Origin: Peribacillus muralis
Lineage (GTDB): Bacteria > Bacillota > Bacilli > Bacillales > DSM-1321
Assembly (NCBI RefSeq): GCF_001645685.2
Contig: NZ_CP017080.1
Coordinates: forward strand, 3,959,051 to 4,023,050
Reading direction: 5' to 3'
DNA: 64,000 nt
The position numbers were made by a program, and so were the translations under genes. This document shows positions 1 to 9,138 of this stretch, piece by piece; position 1 is the first letter of the stretch, and each line of letters starts with the position of its first letter. A model generated the notes under the pieces. The model saw only the letters and a program-made list of their open reading frames with translations, was not told the origin of the DNA and searched no databases.

Positions 1-664
1 TTGCAGCAGCGCTATTACCGGCAACCGTACCAATTGGCACACCGAGCTCTTTTCCTTGTGTGAACAGGTGGTTTATGACCTTTTGCACGTCAGGATGACT
101 TGCACCTTCTAACTGATATCCCATGTTGACTGAGAGGTCCGTCGAGCCGATAAAGGCCAAATCAATTCCAGGCACTGTGGCAATGGCTTCAAAGTTGCTG
201 GCTGCCGTTTTCGTTTCAATATGCACAATTATCATAACATTTTCATTACTCTCATCTAAATAGGGTTTTCCACTTTCTTTGCCGTAACGAGCCGGCCTGG
301 TTGAATACGATACACCCCTATTCCCATATGGAGGGAATTTAGCTCTTTTTACGACCTCAAGTGCCTCTTCTTTCGTATTGACCATCGGTACTTGGACACC
401 TTTTGCGCCGCGATCTAAAGCCTTTTGGATACTGGAGGGGTCATAGGAAACCCGGACGATCGGATCAACCCCAACAGAATCTGCCGTACGGATAATGTTT
501 TCAAGCTCTGACGGACTGAATGCACCATGCTCGTCATCTATTAGGACAAAATCGAAGCCTGCATACCCAAGCATTTCGACTAAAGGAGGGGAATTTATCC
601 CTAAAAATGCACCTAGAACCTGTTCCCCGCGTTTTATTTTTTCCTTTGTGGCATTCTTCATCAT
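1..664 (-). CDS. HpcH/HpaI-family aldolase (partial, C-terminus outside window)
   Basis: Class II pyruvate/oxaloacetate-type aldolase of the HpcH/HpaI family, which cleaves 2-keto-4-hydroxy acids to pyruvate plus an aldehyde. The minus-strand frame reads MMKNATKEKIKRGEQ, then the family hallmarks: FVLIDDEHG, an IVRVS segment with the substrate-binding Arg, GVQVPMV, HIETKTA with the metal-binding Glu, and a GIDLAFIGSTDLS segment with the metal-binding Asp. The start ATG overlaps the stop of the upstream hydrolase gene (ATGA) and follows GTGAGGAAAG. Last visible gene of the LacI-controlled operon. About 221 codons are visible against a usual ~250. The family is certain; the substrate is not known. 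Confidence 0.88.
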   Translation of the reverse strand, partial: MMKNATKEKIKRGEQVLGAFLGINSPPLVEMLGYAGFDFVLIDDEHGAFSPSELENIIRTADSVGVDPIVRVSYDPSSIQKALDRGAKGVQVPMVNTKEEALEVVKRAKFPPYGNRGVSYSTRPARYGKESGKPYLDESNENVMIIVHIETKTAASNFEAIATVPGIDLAFIGSTDLSVNMGYQLEGASHPDVQKVINHLFTQGKELGVPIGTVAGNSAAA

Positions 665-1368
665 CTTTCCTCACCCTTCGTTAACCAATCCCTTAATAGA
701 GCGCTTACTTTTTCTGGCTGTTCCAACGTACTTAAATGACCTGATTGATATACGATTTCCAATCTCGCGTCAGGGATATTTTCTTGTAGATATTCAGACA
801 TATGAACGGGACATACCGCGTCTTCCTTTCCTACTATAATCATGGTCGGGCATTGAATGGTAGAAAGGATGGGACGTTGGTCAGAGCGCGTCATCACGGC
901 TTTTAACTGATTGATATAACCTTCTTCACCAACTTTTTCAGCCATCTCGATAATCTTTGATACGAATGCTTCATCATGTCTTCGGTCTGGATGGATTAAC
1001 ACCGGCAGCAGGTGGTTGTGCAGTATATCGAGGAATTGACCGTCATTGGTCATTTCGATAAACCTCTCCCAACCCGAGATTTGTTCAGGAAGGGGAGGGT
1101 TTGGATTCGTATCAAGCAACGCTAGCTTTATGACCCGCTCCGGTGCGATTCGCATGATTTCAAGAGAGATGATGCCGCCCAATGATAAGCCTGCAAGCGC
1201 AAACCGTTCGGGTGCACTTGCTAATATCCCATAGGCAATTCCTTCTATTGTATCAGCCTTGGAGACATCATAGACTTTCACATCAGCAAGATCTGATAGA
1301 TTCATCGATTCCCATAACTGTTCATCACAAAGCGTTCCCGGAAGCAGAATGAGCGGTACCTTTTGCAT
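661..1368 (-). CDS. alpha/beta-fold hydrolase
   Basis: 235-residue alpha/beta hydrolase. The nucleophile elbow GLSLGG lies near residue 60, an acid-loop Asp in VGKEDAVCPV near residue 180, and the catalytic His in SGHLSTLEQP near residue 210. No signal peptide, so probably cytoplasmic. The N-terminus LILLPGTLCDEQLW forms the first strand and oxyanion region. It lies 2 bp after the cupin gene and overlaps the aldolase start, so it is co-transcribed. In the operon it may hydrolyse an ester or lactone intermediate; that role is inference. Confidence 0.85.
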   Translation of the reverse strand: MQKVPLILLPGTLCDEQLWESMNLSDLADVKVYDVSKADTIEGIAYGILASAPERFALAGLSLGGIISLEIMRIAPERVIKLALLDTNPNPPLPEQISGWERFIEMTNDGQFLDILHNHLLPVLIHPDRRHDEAFVSKIIEMAEKVGEEGYINQLKAVMTRSDQRPILSTIQCPTMIIVGKEDAVCPVHMSEYLQENIPDARLEIVYQSGHLSTLEQPEKVSALLRDWLTKGEER

Positions 1369-1370
1369 GC

Positions 1371-2000
1371 TTATTTTTCACCCATTTTCAATTTATCGGC
1401 GATTTCCTTTTCAAGTTCTTCGAAGTTATCGGGTTTAATCATTTTTCCTAATTCATTGGCGTGGAAGCCATATTTAGCGGCATCTTTAATCACCTTTGGC
1501 GACCAGTAAGGGTCTTTTCCATCAAATACTTGATGCTGCTCCAAGACGGCAAAGATCCAGGCATCTTCTTCACTGATGTTTTCGAAGCCTCTCCATAAAC
1601 CCGGGGGTAAAGAAATCAAGTCCCATTGATTGATGATCGTTTCCCCTTCAATTTCATCCGGTCCTTTTCCCCAGTAGAATCGCCATTTTCCTGATAGAGG
1701 AAGGAATGATTCAATGTAATCATGCGTATGGTATGCCGGGCCATTGCCTTTTTGGGCTTTCACCATTCCGATTTGAAAACCATGCGGCTCGGTGATTTCC
1801 GGTGTGAAATTATCATTTTCACTTGCTGTATCTCCGATTAATGTGTAGTTGATGCGTTGATGTCCTGGAATGATGCTATCAATGAACATTAACGGGATTC
1901 CCTTTGGTTTCATTTCATCGAAACGGACGATCCAATTGTTTTCCATTTCCTCATTCGTTACCGCTTTTTTCACTTTTGGCTCTTGTACTGTCATTTTCAT
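1371..2000 (-). CDS. cupin-domain protein
   Basis: 209 residues with one cupin barrel. The first cupin motif is around HTHDYIESFLPLSGKWRFYWG (the His-x-His and downstream Glu are candidate metal ligands), followed by a second strand set around WDLISLPPGLWRGFEN. Such proteins are often isomerases, decarboxylases or dioxygenases of sugar acids and aromatics; the reaction here cannot be told. SD AAGGGGAAA precedes two in-frame ATGs (codons 1 and 3), so the start could be two codons shorter. Sits between the ALDH and hydrolase genes of the same operon. Confidence 0.75.
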   Translation of the reverse strand: MKMTVQEPKVKKAVTNEEMENNWIVRFDEMKPKGIPLMFIDSIIPGHQRINYTLIGDTASENDNFTPEITEPHGFQIGMVKAQKGNGPAYHTHDYIESFLPLSGKWRFYWGKGPDEIEGETIINQWDLISLPPGLWRGFENISEEDAWIFAVLEQHQVFDGKDPYWSPKVIKDAAKYGFHANELGKMIKPDNFEELEKEIADKLKMGEK

Positions 2001-2042
2001 TTTCCCCTTCCACGTTCATTATTTTTTTACATTTCAATCTAT

Positions 2043-3479
2043 TTAAAGAGTGAAGACGGCAAGCTTCAATTCCGTCATTTCCTCAACTGAATACTTAACC
2101 CCTTCTCTGCCCGTGCCGCTGTTTTTCACACCGCCATATGGCATTTGATCAACCCTGAAGGAGGGGATGTCATTGACGATAACACCGCCGACTTCAAGCC
2201 GATCAACGGCATCGAACGCTTTTGGCATGGAGGTCGTATACACACCTGCCTGAAGGCCATATAATGAATCATTCACAAGATCGATGGCATCATCCCATGT
2301 TTTATAGGCGTTCACTGAAACGATCGGCGCAAATGCTTCTTGGCAGCTCAATGCCTCGGCAGGCTTGGCATTCTTAATGATGGTCGGGTGAAGGACTGCA
2401 CCTGTCCTTGTTCCGCCAAGGACGATTTCAGTTCCTGCTGCCCGTGCCGCTTCAATCCATCCTTCAACGCGTTTCGCTTCATTAATGTGGATCAAAGCGG
2501 ATAGGTCCGTATCTTCAGACTCCGGATTGCCAAATGTTAGCTCCTTCGCCTTTTCCGCAAACTTTTGCAGGAATGCTTCATGTAAATCTTCTTGTACATA
2601 TATTCGCTGGATCGAGATGCACACTTGTCCTGAATAGGCAAAGGAACCTTCCACACAGCGCGCTGCAACGGCATCCAGGTCATCGACACTGTCGATGATG
2701 ACAGCGGAATTGGAGCCCAGTTCCAATGTCACCTTCTTCAAGCCCGCTTTTTCTTTAATTCCTAAGCCAACTTCCACACTTCCTGTAAACGTAACCATTT
2801 TGATCCTTGGATCAGTGACCAACACATCGCCAATGACGCTCCCTTTTCCAGTGACGACATTAAGCGCTCCTTTCGGCAAGCCTGCTTCTTCAAAGATTTG
2901 CGCTGCCATGATTGCACTTAGCGGTGTTTGTGACGCTGGCTTCAATATGACTGCGTTACCTGCAGCAAACGCAGGACCAAGCTTATGTGCGGCTAAATTG
3001 AATGGAAAGTTAAAGGGTGTGATCGCAGCAATGACACCAAGAGGCTCACGCTTCGTATAAGCAAAACGGCCTTTCCCGTTTTTAGCGGCATCCATCGGGA
3101 TCGTTTCACCATGAATCCGTTTTGCTTCCTCCGCCGCAAACTTATATGTCTCGATCGTGCGGAGAATTTCCCCTCTTGCGGCCTTTAAGGGCTTGGCATT
3201 TTCCTGTGTAAGGATGAAGGCGCATTCCTCAAGCCTCTCCTGAAATAGTGCTGCTGCGCGTTCCAAAATGGTTGAACGTTCAAGCGCCGTTAACTTTCTC
3301 ATTTCCTTTGCACCACGTTCGGCACAATCGATTGCTGTTAATACGGCGTCCTTTTCTGCCAAAGGGACTTGTGCGATCACCTTTCCCGAATAAGGAGATA
3401 GCAGATTGTAGTGATCATTCCCCTCTTTCCACTCGCCGCCGATGAATAATTTCTTTTTATCTGAATCTGTCCCAATCAA
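2043..3479 (-). CDS. NAD(P)-dependent aldehyde dehydrogenase
   Basis: Aldehyde dehydrogenase superfamily. Visible motifs are ITPFNFPFN, the Rossmann GSVEVG, the catalytic general base in TLELGSNSAV and the nucleophilic Cys in SGQVCIS. The frame stays open upstream to 3539, but I prefer TTG at 3479: it follows GGGAGGGAATTTAAG, lies just after the stop of the upstream alcohol dehydrogenase, and gives 478 residues, the usual ALDH length. The longer version would overlap the neighbour by 59 bp. Together with the Fe-ADH it would oxidise an alcohol to an acid through an aldehyde. Confidence 0.9.
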   Translation of the reverse strand: MIGTDSDKKKLFIGGEWKEGNDHYNLLSPYSGKVIAQVPLAEKDAVLTAIDCAERGAKEMRKLTALERSTILERAAALFQERLEECAFILTQENAKPLKAARGEILRTIETYKFAAEEAKRIHGETIPMDAAKNGKGRFAYTKREPLGVIAAITPFNFPFNLAAHKLGPAFAAGNAVILKPASQTPLSAIMAAQIFEEAGLPKGALNVVTGKGSVIGDVLVTDPRIKMVTFTGSVEVGLGIKEKAGLKKVTLELGSNSAVIIDSVDDLDAVAARCVEGSFAYSGQVCISIQRIYVQEDLHEAFLQKFAEKAKELTFGNPESEDTDLSALIHINEAKRVEGWIEAARAAGTEIVLGGTRTGAVLHPTIIKNAKPAEALSCQEAFAPIVSVNAYKTWDDAIDLVNDSLYGLQAGVYTTSMPKAFDAVDRLEVGGVIVNDIPSFRVDQMPYGGVKNSGTGREGVKYSVEEMTELKLAVFTL

Positions 3480-3480
3480 C

Positions 3481-4683
3481 TTAAATTCCCTCCCGTCCTT
3501 TAAAGGCACTCTGATAGATTCCCAGAATCTTTTGTTCATTCAATTGGTAAGGGGTGTTCGATAGCAGGCGATCAATTTTCGCTGCCTGCTTTGCCATCAT
3601 CGGCAGCGAATCCTCTCCTATGTCAAGCTCCGCTAACGTGTGAGGCAGATCCAGGTCGTCAAGAAGCTGATGCATATAATCGACAACGGCCTTTAATGCT
3701 TCATTCGGTTGTGACTTGAAATCACCCAGCTGTAGAAAGGATGCGACATCCACCATTTCCTTCGTGCATGTTTTGCCTATCACTTCGAAAACATATGGCA
3801 TCAAGAGAGCATTCGAAACCCCATGCTCAATATGGAATGTACCGCCCAAAGGATAGGCGAGTGCATGAACCGCCCCAACTCCCGCATTTGCAAGAGCTAC
3901 GCCAGCGAGCGAGCTTACCCAACTCATCCCCACCCGTGCCTCTAGGTCGCTTCCATTGTGGACAGCTCCAGTAATGTTCGAAGTGAATAGCTTCATGGCC
4001 CTTTCTGAGTAAACCTTCGTGAGCGGTGTCGACTTGATGGCGATATACGATTCAATCGCATGTGTAAACGCATCCACCCCTGATGCCGCGGTCACCCGAG
4101 ACGGACAGGAAACGGTCAGCTCGGGATCGATGATGGCTGCGTCCGGAAGGAACACCGGACTTACAAGCCCTCTTTTAACCTGCTGCTCTTCATCGCCAAA
4201 TATGGCATTCATCGTCACTTCCGACCCTGTTCCGGAGGTTGTCGGCAGAAGGATGCATTTCACCGTCCTTGATTCGATCGTTTCCTCTCCGCTTAAATAA
4301 GGCGCCAAATTTGATTTTCCGCATAAAGCGGCGGTTGCTTTGGCGACATCCAGCGCGCTTCCCCCGCCAATTCCGATGATCAAGTCGCACTTTTCGGCTT
4401 GAAGCGTTTCGACCGCATCTTGCAATAGCTGAAACGTTGGCTCGCCGGCAATGTTCGTATAAGTGACGGTTGGCACGGAAAGTGGTTCAATGAGATCTAC
4501 CACCCTTTGGACAACGCCCACCTTTTCAAGCCCCTTATCACTAACGATGGCAACCTTCCTGGCACCAAGCGATTCAATTTCTTTCGCGAGCGTCGCAAAT
4601 GCTCCAACACCAAAGCGGAAAACGGCCGGCATTCGAAAATCATGGATCATTTGTTGTCTATTTTGATTAACTGACATGTTCAT
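3481..4683 (-). CDS. iron-containing alcohol dehydrogenase
   Basis: 400-residue group III (Fe-dependent) alcohol dehydrogenase. The NAD-binding GIGGGSALDVAKA lies near residue 100. The metal site is formed by an Asp and His residues in DAFTHAIES, AVHALAYPLGG and HIEHGVSNA. GGAGG lies 3 nt before the first ATG and 9 nt before the ATG at codon 3 (4677), so 4677 is the likelier start. The 18-bp operator palindrome at 4692-4709 abuts this SD, so repressor binding could act directly here. Substrate unknown; paired with SDR and ALDH in the same operon. Confidence 0.92.
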   Translation of the reverse strand: MNMSVNQNRQQMIHDFRMPAVFRFGVGAFATLAKEIESLGARKVAIVSDKGLEKVGVVQRVVDLIEPLSVPTVTYTNIAGEPTFQLLQDAVETLQAEKCDLIIGIGGGSALDVAKATAALCGKSNLAPYLSGEETIESRTVKCILLPTTSGTGSEVTMNAIFGDEEQQVKRGLVSPVFLPDAAIIDPELTVSCPSRVTAASGVDAFTHAIESYIAIKSTPLTKVYSERAMKLFTSNITGAVHNGSDLEARVGMSWVSSLAGVALANAGVGAVHALAYPLGGTFHIEHGVSNALLMPYVFEVIGKTCTKEMVDVASFLQLGDFKSQPNEALKAVVDYMHQLLDDLDLPHTLAELDIGEDSLPMMAKQAAKIDRLLSNTPYQLNEQKILGIYQSAFKGREGI

Positions 4684-4691
4684 TTTCCTCC

Positions 4692-4709
4692 TTTGAATAC
4701 GTATTCAAA
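4692..4709. promoter_or_regulatory. LacI-family operator, internal copy
   Basis: Perfect palindrome with core TTGAATACGTATTCAA between the SDR stop and the Fe-ADH start, touching the Fe-ADH Shine-Dalgarno. The same core occurs at 5543-5564 upstream of the operon. Even-length palindromes centred on CG are typical LacI-family sites, and the LacI-type gene lies next door. Confidence 0.75.
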
Positions 4710-4714
4710 AAAAC

Positions 4715-5494
4715 TCACCAGACAGTCCACCCGCCATCAACCACCAAGGTTTGGCCTGTCATCATATCCGAACTTTTTGAAGCCAGATAGAGCACACCGC
4801 CGAATAGGTCCTCCGTTTTAGCAAGCCTGCCGAGAGGAATCCTGCCCAATACTTCGCGTTTGAAGGCTTCATCCTCAAACATCTGCTTAGTCATCGGTGT
4901 CTCTATGAAGGTTGGGGCTATGGCATTGACATTGATTTGATGCGGTGCCCACTCTATTGCCAGCGCTTTCGTCATCTGGGTAATCCCCCCCTTGCTGGAG
5001 GAATAGGCTGCCCGCTTGTAATAGCCGACGAATGCCATCTGCGAGGACATATTGATGATTTTCCCTTGTTTCCGCATGATCATATACTTGCCTGCTGCTT
5101 GACTCGTGAAAAAGACACTTTTTAAATTAATGTCCAGCACCTTATCCCAATCCTGTGGTGTCAGCTCTTCTGCTGGCTTTGCCACATTGATTCCGGCGTT
5201 ATTTATTAAAATGTCGATCCTGCCGAAGTGCTCATATATCCCTTCCATTATCTGTGCGGTGTCTTCCACCTTCGTTAAATCAAAGGGTACGGGTAAAACA
5301 TCCACACCCATTCGCTCAATTTCATGTGCAGCTTCTTCGAGTTGCTCTTTATTGCGGGCAACTATGGCGATATGTGCTCCGGCCTGTGCAAGGATTTTGG
5401 CCAAGTCTTTGCCGATTCCCTTGCTTGCACCGGTAATGATCGCCACTTTACCGTCTAAATTAAATAGTTGATTGATGTCCAACCTATCACCCAT
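4715..5494 (-). CDS. short-chain dehydrogenase/reductase (gluconate 5-dehydrogenase-like)
   Basis: Classical SDR of about 259 residues. It has the NAD(P) motif TGASKGIG near residue 25, the structural NNAG, and the catalytic Ser-Tyr-Lys with YSSSKGG. The ATG at 5494 is chosen over in-frame codons up to 5539: it follows GAGGTAAAG and begins MGDRLDINQLFNLDGKVAI, typical of gluconate or 2-deoxygluconate dehydrogenase-like SDRs. First gene of the operon behind the promoter at 5598-5626. Likely oxidises a polyol or sugar acid; substrate unproven. Confidence 0.9.
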   Translation of the reverse strand: MGDRLDINQLFNLDGKVAIITGASKGIGKDLAKILAQAGAHIAIVARNKEQLEEAAHEIERMGVDVLPVPFDLTKVEDTAQIMEGIYEHFGRIDILINNAGINVAKPAEELTPQDWDKVLDINLKSVFFTSQAAGKYMIMRKQGKIINMSSQMAFVGYYKRAAYSSSKGGITQMTKALAIEWAPHQINVNAIAPTFIETPMTKQMFEDEAFKREVLGRIPLGRLAKTEDLFGGVLYLASKSSDMMTGQTLVVDGGWTVW

Positions 5495-5542
5495 CTTTAC
5501 CTCATCGAGGAGATTTTTGCTAATCCCGAAATAAAGCATTTG

Positions 5543-5564
5543 TTTTTGAATACGTATTCAAAAA
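5543..5564. promoter_or_regulatory. LacI-family operator, upstream copy
   Basis: Perfect 22-bp inverted repeat (11-bp arms) centred between 5553 and 5554, containing the core TTGAATACGTATTCAA. It lies about 35 bp downstream of the -10 at 5598-5603, so it would block elongation or form a loop with the copy at 4692-4709. Confidence 0.78.
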
Positions 5565-5597
5565 TGGGATGCAATGATTTGATCGATTACAAATTAA

Positions 5598-5626
5598 AAT
5601 ATATCCAACTTTCTGACTTTTGTAAA
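5598..5626 (-). promoter_or_regulatory. sigma-A-type promoter of the SDR/ADH/ALDH operon
   Basis: Minus-strand TTTACA (5626-5621), 17-bp spacer, TATATT (5603-5598). Positioned between the end of the lacI-type gene and the SDR gene, with the operator just downstream. Confidence 0.6.
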
Positions 5627-5698
5627 TAGTAAAATTATTTTTTATGGAGAAATTTCCTGCAAACATACTTGAGACCACCCCAAAGCCGCTCATGACAC

Positions 5699-6730
5699 TC
5701 ATTCTTGTTTTGGGGCTGGTCCTGTTGTACGGCGGATCATCAATTCAGGCTCAAGGAAAATTTGGATCGATTCAGCTGCTTCTTCTTTATGCTCGATCAA
5801 ATAAATCAGCTTTTCCAATGCCGTCAACGACATTTGATCCATTTTTTGCGATATGGTGGTCAGCCCGATGAATTCATTGGAGGCGAGCCTTATATCATCA
5901 AACCCAACAACCGACAAATCATCCGGGATTTTCATGTCCAGGCTTGAGGCTGCCCCTAAAACGGCAAGTGCCATTTGATCGGATGCGGCGATGATTGCAG
6001 TGGGCCTATCCTTTTTCTTGAGCAGTTTTTTCGTAAATGAATAGATTTCATCATAGGAAAATTCACTATTGAAAATCAAATCCCCATCGATTGCATATCC
6101 ATTGTCCGCCAGCTCTTGTTTATAGCCCATCGTTCGTTCATAAGTCGCTAAGTATTTGGAAGGTCCAGATATTTTCGCGATTCTTTCATGGCCCAATCCC
6201 AATAGGTGCTGGACGGCGAGCCTCGCCCCTTTATTATTGTCCATGACAATAAAGTTCACATCTTCAATGTCCAGGGAGCTATTATACAATAAAACGGGAA
6301 ATCCATTCTTATGTAATTTCTTAATTTTTTCAGTATAGTTTTTACTCACACTTGTGAGGATGATTCCGTCCACCCGCTTACCAATCAGCAAATTGATCGC
6401 CTGCTCCAGGTTCTCATCTTTATGGCCCGTATTATATACGATGACATCATATTTCAATTCCTGGGCCCTCTCGATGATCACCTCAGCCGTTTCGGCAAAG
6501 AAAGGGTTGGATATGCTTCCTAATATCAAGCCGATGGACTTCGTTCTTTTTTCGACAAGGCTTCGGGCAATTTCATCCCTTGTGAACCCCAGTTCTTCAA
6601 TGACAGCAAGAACCTTTTCACGGGTATTCTTCTTAATATACGGATAATCATTCAGCACCCTTGAAACCGTTGACTGTGAAACCCCAGCAATTCTTGCCAC
6701 ATCTTCCGTCGTCAATCTCTTCATACTCAT
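5699..6730 (-). CDS. LacI-family transcriptional regulator
   Basis: 343 residues. The N-terminal helix-turn-helix and hinge read TTEDVARIAGVSQSTVSRVLN (about residues 6-26). It is followed by the periplasmic-binding-protein-like effector domain with IGLILGSISNPFF and SVVGFDDIRLA. SD AAAGGATTAA precedes the ATG. The gene is in the same direction as, and upstream of, the operon it most likely represses; two matching palindromes lie at 4692 and 5543. Effector probably a sugar or sugar acid. Confidence 0.93.
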   Translation of the reverse strand: MSMKRLTTEDVARIAGVSQSTVSRVLNDYPYIKKNTREKVLAVIEELGFTRDEIARSLVEKRTKSIGLILGSISNPFFAETAEVIIERAQELKYDVIVYNTGHKDENLEQAINLLIGKRVDGIILTSVSKNYTEKIKKLHKNGFPVLLYNSSLDIEDVNFIVMDNNKGARLAVQHLLGLGHERIAKISGPSKYLATYERTMGYKQELADNGYAIDGDLIFNSEFSYDEIYSFTKKLLKKKDRPTAIIAASDQMALAVLGAASSLDMKIPDDLSVVGFDDIRLASNEFIGLTTISQKMDQMSLTALEKLIYLIEHKEEAAESIQIFLEPELMIRRTTGPAPKQE

Positions 6731-6848
6731 TTAATCCTTTCTACGCCTAAAATCGTTTTACTAATAAACTAAATGGGCATTCATCGACACCCATCGCTTA
6801 TAATATATCATAATATTACAAATTTTTCTTCCCGTTATGAAATCAGCC

Positions 6849-6875
6849 AAAAAAAGCCCATCGCTAAAATGGGCT
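6849..6875 (-). terminator. intrinsic terminator after the HAD gene
   Basis: AGCCCAT (6855-6861) and ATGGGCT (6869-6875) form a 7-bp stem; on the minus strand it is followed by a run of seven T. It ends the transcript that includes the HAD phosphatase gene. Confidence 0.8.
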
Positions 6876-6894
6876 AATTCCAAACCATTATGGG

Positions 6895-7740
6895 TCATTG
6901 AAACTTTTTCTTCAAAAAACGATAGAGACCGTCTTCCCTATATGAATACTCCGTCACTCCATCTGCCTGTTCCTTGACAAGATCAGTCGCGTTTTTCATG
7001 GCAATGCAGTGCCCGGCGAATTGAAAGAGCGGAAGGTCATTTTCGCCATCGCCTACAGCGAGGATGTTTTTCGGTTCGACCTGGAAATGCTTCAGCAAGT
7101 GGCGGACGCCCGTTGCTTTCGAGACGCCTGCCACCGTCACTTCGACATTATGGTGGGTCGAGGATGCTGTTGTGAAAGCATGCTCCTTCTTGATTCCTTC
7201 CAGATCATCAATCCATTTTTCCATGATATGGATTACATTGCTGAAAAAATAGATTTTGGCGATGCTCCCAGTCTCCAATCGTTCCACCCATTTTATTTTC
7301 CCTTCCATTGCATCCTGTCTTGAGAGCCATTCATTCTCATCGACGGTTGCAGGCTTTTGCACCATTCCTTGTTTAACCATATAGTCTTTATCTTTTCGTA
7401 ACGTCATCCGTGCTCCATCGTTCGGATGAACTTCATAATACATCTCTTCCGCACCCGCTTTCGCGACCAATCGCTCCACAAGCCCGGGCGGCAAAGCGTT
7501 TTCGACAATCTGTTCGGTCCCGATGAATACCGACATTCCATTCGCCGTCACCATGGCATCGACCAGCATGTGGGACGGCAGCACGTCCTTCACTTCTTCC
7601 AGCGTTCTTCCCGTTGCGATGAAGACAAGCTTTCCGCTTTCCCTAAGTTCGCTTATGTACTGTATCAGGGTCTCGTTCACCGTATTGATTTCGTTCAATG
7701 TTGTGCCATCCAAGTCCAGCACAATGGCTTCAATCGTCAT
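6895..7740 (-). CDS. Cof-type HAD hydrolase
   Basis: 281-residue HAD-superfamily phosphatase (IIB, Cof type). Motif I is VLDLDGTTLN at residues 7-16, motif II is the Thr in FIATGRT, and motif III/IV is VGDGENDLPLF near residue 230 with a C2B cap between. Such enzymes dephosphorylate sugar phosphates or FMN-like substrates. It lies 98 bp after the PTS IIC gene and may be the last gene of that operon, relieving sugar-phosphate accumulation (inference). Confidence 0.88.
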   Translation of the reverse strand: MTIEAIVLDLDGTTLNEINTVNETLIQYISELRESGKLVFIATGRTLEEVKDVLPSHMLVDAMVTANGMSVFIGTEQIVENALPPGLVERLVAKAGAEEMYYEVHPNDGARMTLRKDKDYMVKQGMVQKPATVDENEWLSRQDAMEGKIKWVERLETGSIAKIYFFSNVIHIMEKWIDDLEGIKKEHAFTTASSTHHNVEVTVAGVSKATGVRHLLKHFQVEPKNILAVGDGENDLPLFQFAGHCIAMKNATDLVKEQADGVTEYSYREDGLYRFLKKKFQ

Positions 7741-7838
7741 GTACTCACCTCAATATCGATCCTGGAAATGCCAACAGCCCACTCTCTACTTGATGATAGG
7801 CTGCTGGTTCGTTCCTTTATTTATATTAGTATAACATG

Positions 7839-9107
7839 TCAGGATAATCCTAACAGCTTCATGACACTGAGGATCAGGAGACCGACTACACCGAAGTCGG
7901 AATCGCCGAATGTCGTACCTTCAAATCCTACATTCCCTAAAAAGACGAGGAGTATGGCCGGCAGGAAGCTGATGATGATGCCGTTGGCAAATGATCCGAG
8001 CATCGCCCCGCGCCGGCCGCCTGTGGCATTTCCGAAAACACCGGCTGCCGCCCCGGTAAAGAAATGGGGAACGAGTCCCGGGACGATGACCTTCAATCCA
8101 ATCACTGGCAGAAGGAACATCGACAATAATCCAGCTAAAAAGCTGAATAGGAACCCAATGATCACGGCATTCGGTGCGAACGGAAAGATGGTTGGGCAAT
8201 CCAGTGCAGGTTTTGTGTTTGGTGCGACTTTATCCGCGATCCCCTTGAAGGCTGGGACGATCTCGGCAATCAGCATCCGCACCCCTGCAAGAATGATGTA
8301 GACCCCTGCCGCAAATGTAATGGCCTGGATGAATGAAAATACGATGAAATTCGAACCGCCGGATAATTTTGTTTCAATATAATCCTGGCCGGCAAACAAT
8401 GCGACGATCACGAAAAACATCGTCATGGTAAGGGAAACAGCGACTGATGTGTCCCTTAAGAATCCTAACGATTTTGGTACCTTGATTTGCTCTGTCGTCT
8501 TTTCCTTATTTCCAAACCATTTCCCGACCGTTGCAGAAACGAAATATCCGATCGTCCCGAAGTGGCCGATTGCAAAATCATCGCTTCCGGTGATTTTGCG
8601 CACGTATGGTTGAAGGAGCGCAGGAAACAGCACCATGCAGCCTCCCAACAGAATCGAACCGACCAAGATAAGTACAACGCCATCAAGCCCGCCGACAGAC
8701 AGGGTGACCGCAAGTAAACAAGCCATGAATAACGTATGGTGTCCCGTCAGGAATATATATTTAAATGGCGTGAAGCGAGCTAGTAAGACATTGACGACCA
8801 TACCAAAAACCATGATTAATGCTGTCGAAGTGCCAAAATCACTTTGTGCCGCTGCGACTATGGCTTCATTATTCGGGATGACCCCCTGAACATTGAAGGC
8901 GTGATCGAACATTTGACTGAATATATCCAGCGCACCAATGAGTACTGCCGCACCCGCGCCAATGATAATGAAGCCCATAACGGTCTTTAACGTTCCGGAT
9001 ACAACATCCGCAGCAGCTTTCCGTTGTAACAGCAGGCCGACTAACGCAAACAGACCGACCAGTATCGATGGTGTACCCAAGATATCATTCATGATAAGCT
9101 CCAGCAT
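7839..9107 (-). CDS. PTS ascorbate-type (UlaA/SgaT family) EIIC permease
   Basis: About 422 residues, highly hydrophobic, with 10 or more membrane segments. It resembles UlaA-type EIIC: early GLFALVGLLLQRK, central TGHHTLFMACLL, late PFAPNAVIIGF and GNATGGRRGAMLGSF. The start is placed at ATG 9107, which follows GGGGGTTGAGGCA; the in-frame ATG at 9122 lacks an SD. With the two IIB genes and the regulator that carries an IIA domain it makes a full EII system. Ascorbate or another polyol/sugar acid is the likely substrate class; specificity is not certain. Confidence 0.88.
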   Translation of the reverse strand: MLELIMNDILGTPSILVGLFALVGLLLQRKAAADVVSGTLKTVMGFIIIGAGAAVLIGALDIFSQMFDHAFNVQGVIPNNEAIVAAAQSDFGTSTALIMVFGMVVNVLLARFTPFKYIFLTGHHTLFMACLLAVTLSVGGLDGVVLILVGSILLGGCMVLFPALLQPYVRKITGSDDFAIGHFGTIGYFVSATVGKWFGNKEKTTEQIKVPKSLGFLRDTSVAVSLTMTMFFVIVALFAGQDYIETKLSGGSNFIVFSFIQAITFAAGVYIILAGVRMLIAEIVPAFKGIADKVAPNTKPALDCPTIFPFAPNAVIIGFLFSFLAGLLSMFLLPVIGLKVIVPGLVPHFFTGAAAGVFGNATGGRRGAMLGSFANGIIISFLPAILLVFLGNVGFEGTTFGDSDFGVVGLLILSVMKLLGLS

Positions 9108-9138
9108 TGCCTCAACCCCCATTCGTTATGATTTTTGT

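Noticed and set aside
7426..8301. 291-codon plus-strand frame opposite the HAD and PTS genes
   Set aside because: Antisense shadow of two well-supported minus-strand genes; composition and lack of SD do not support coding.
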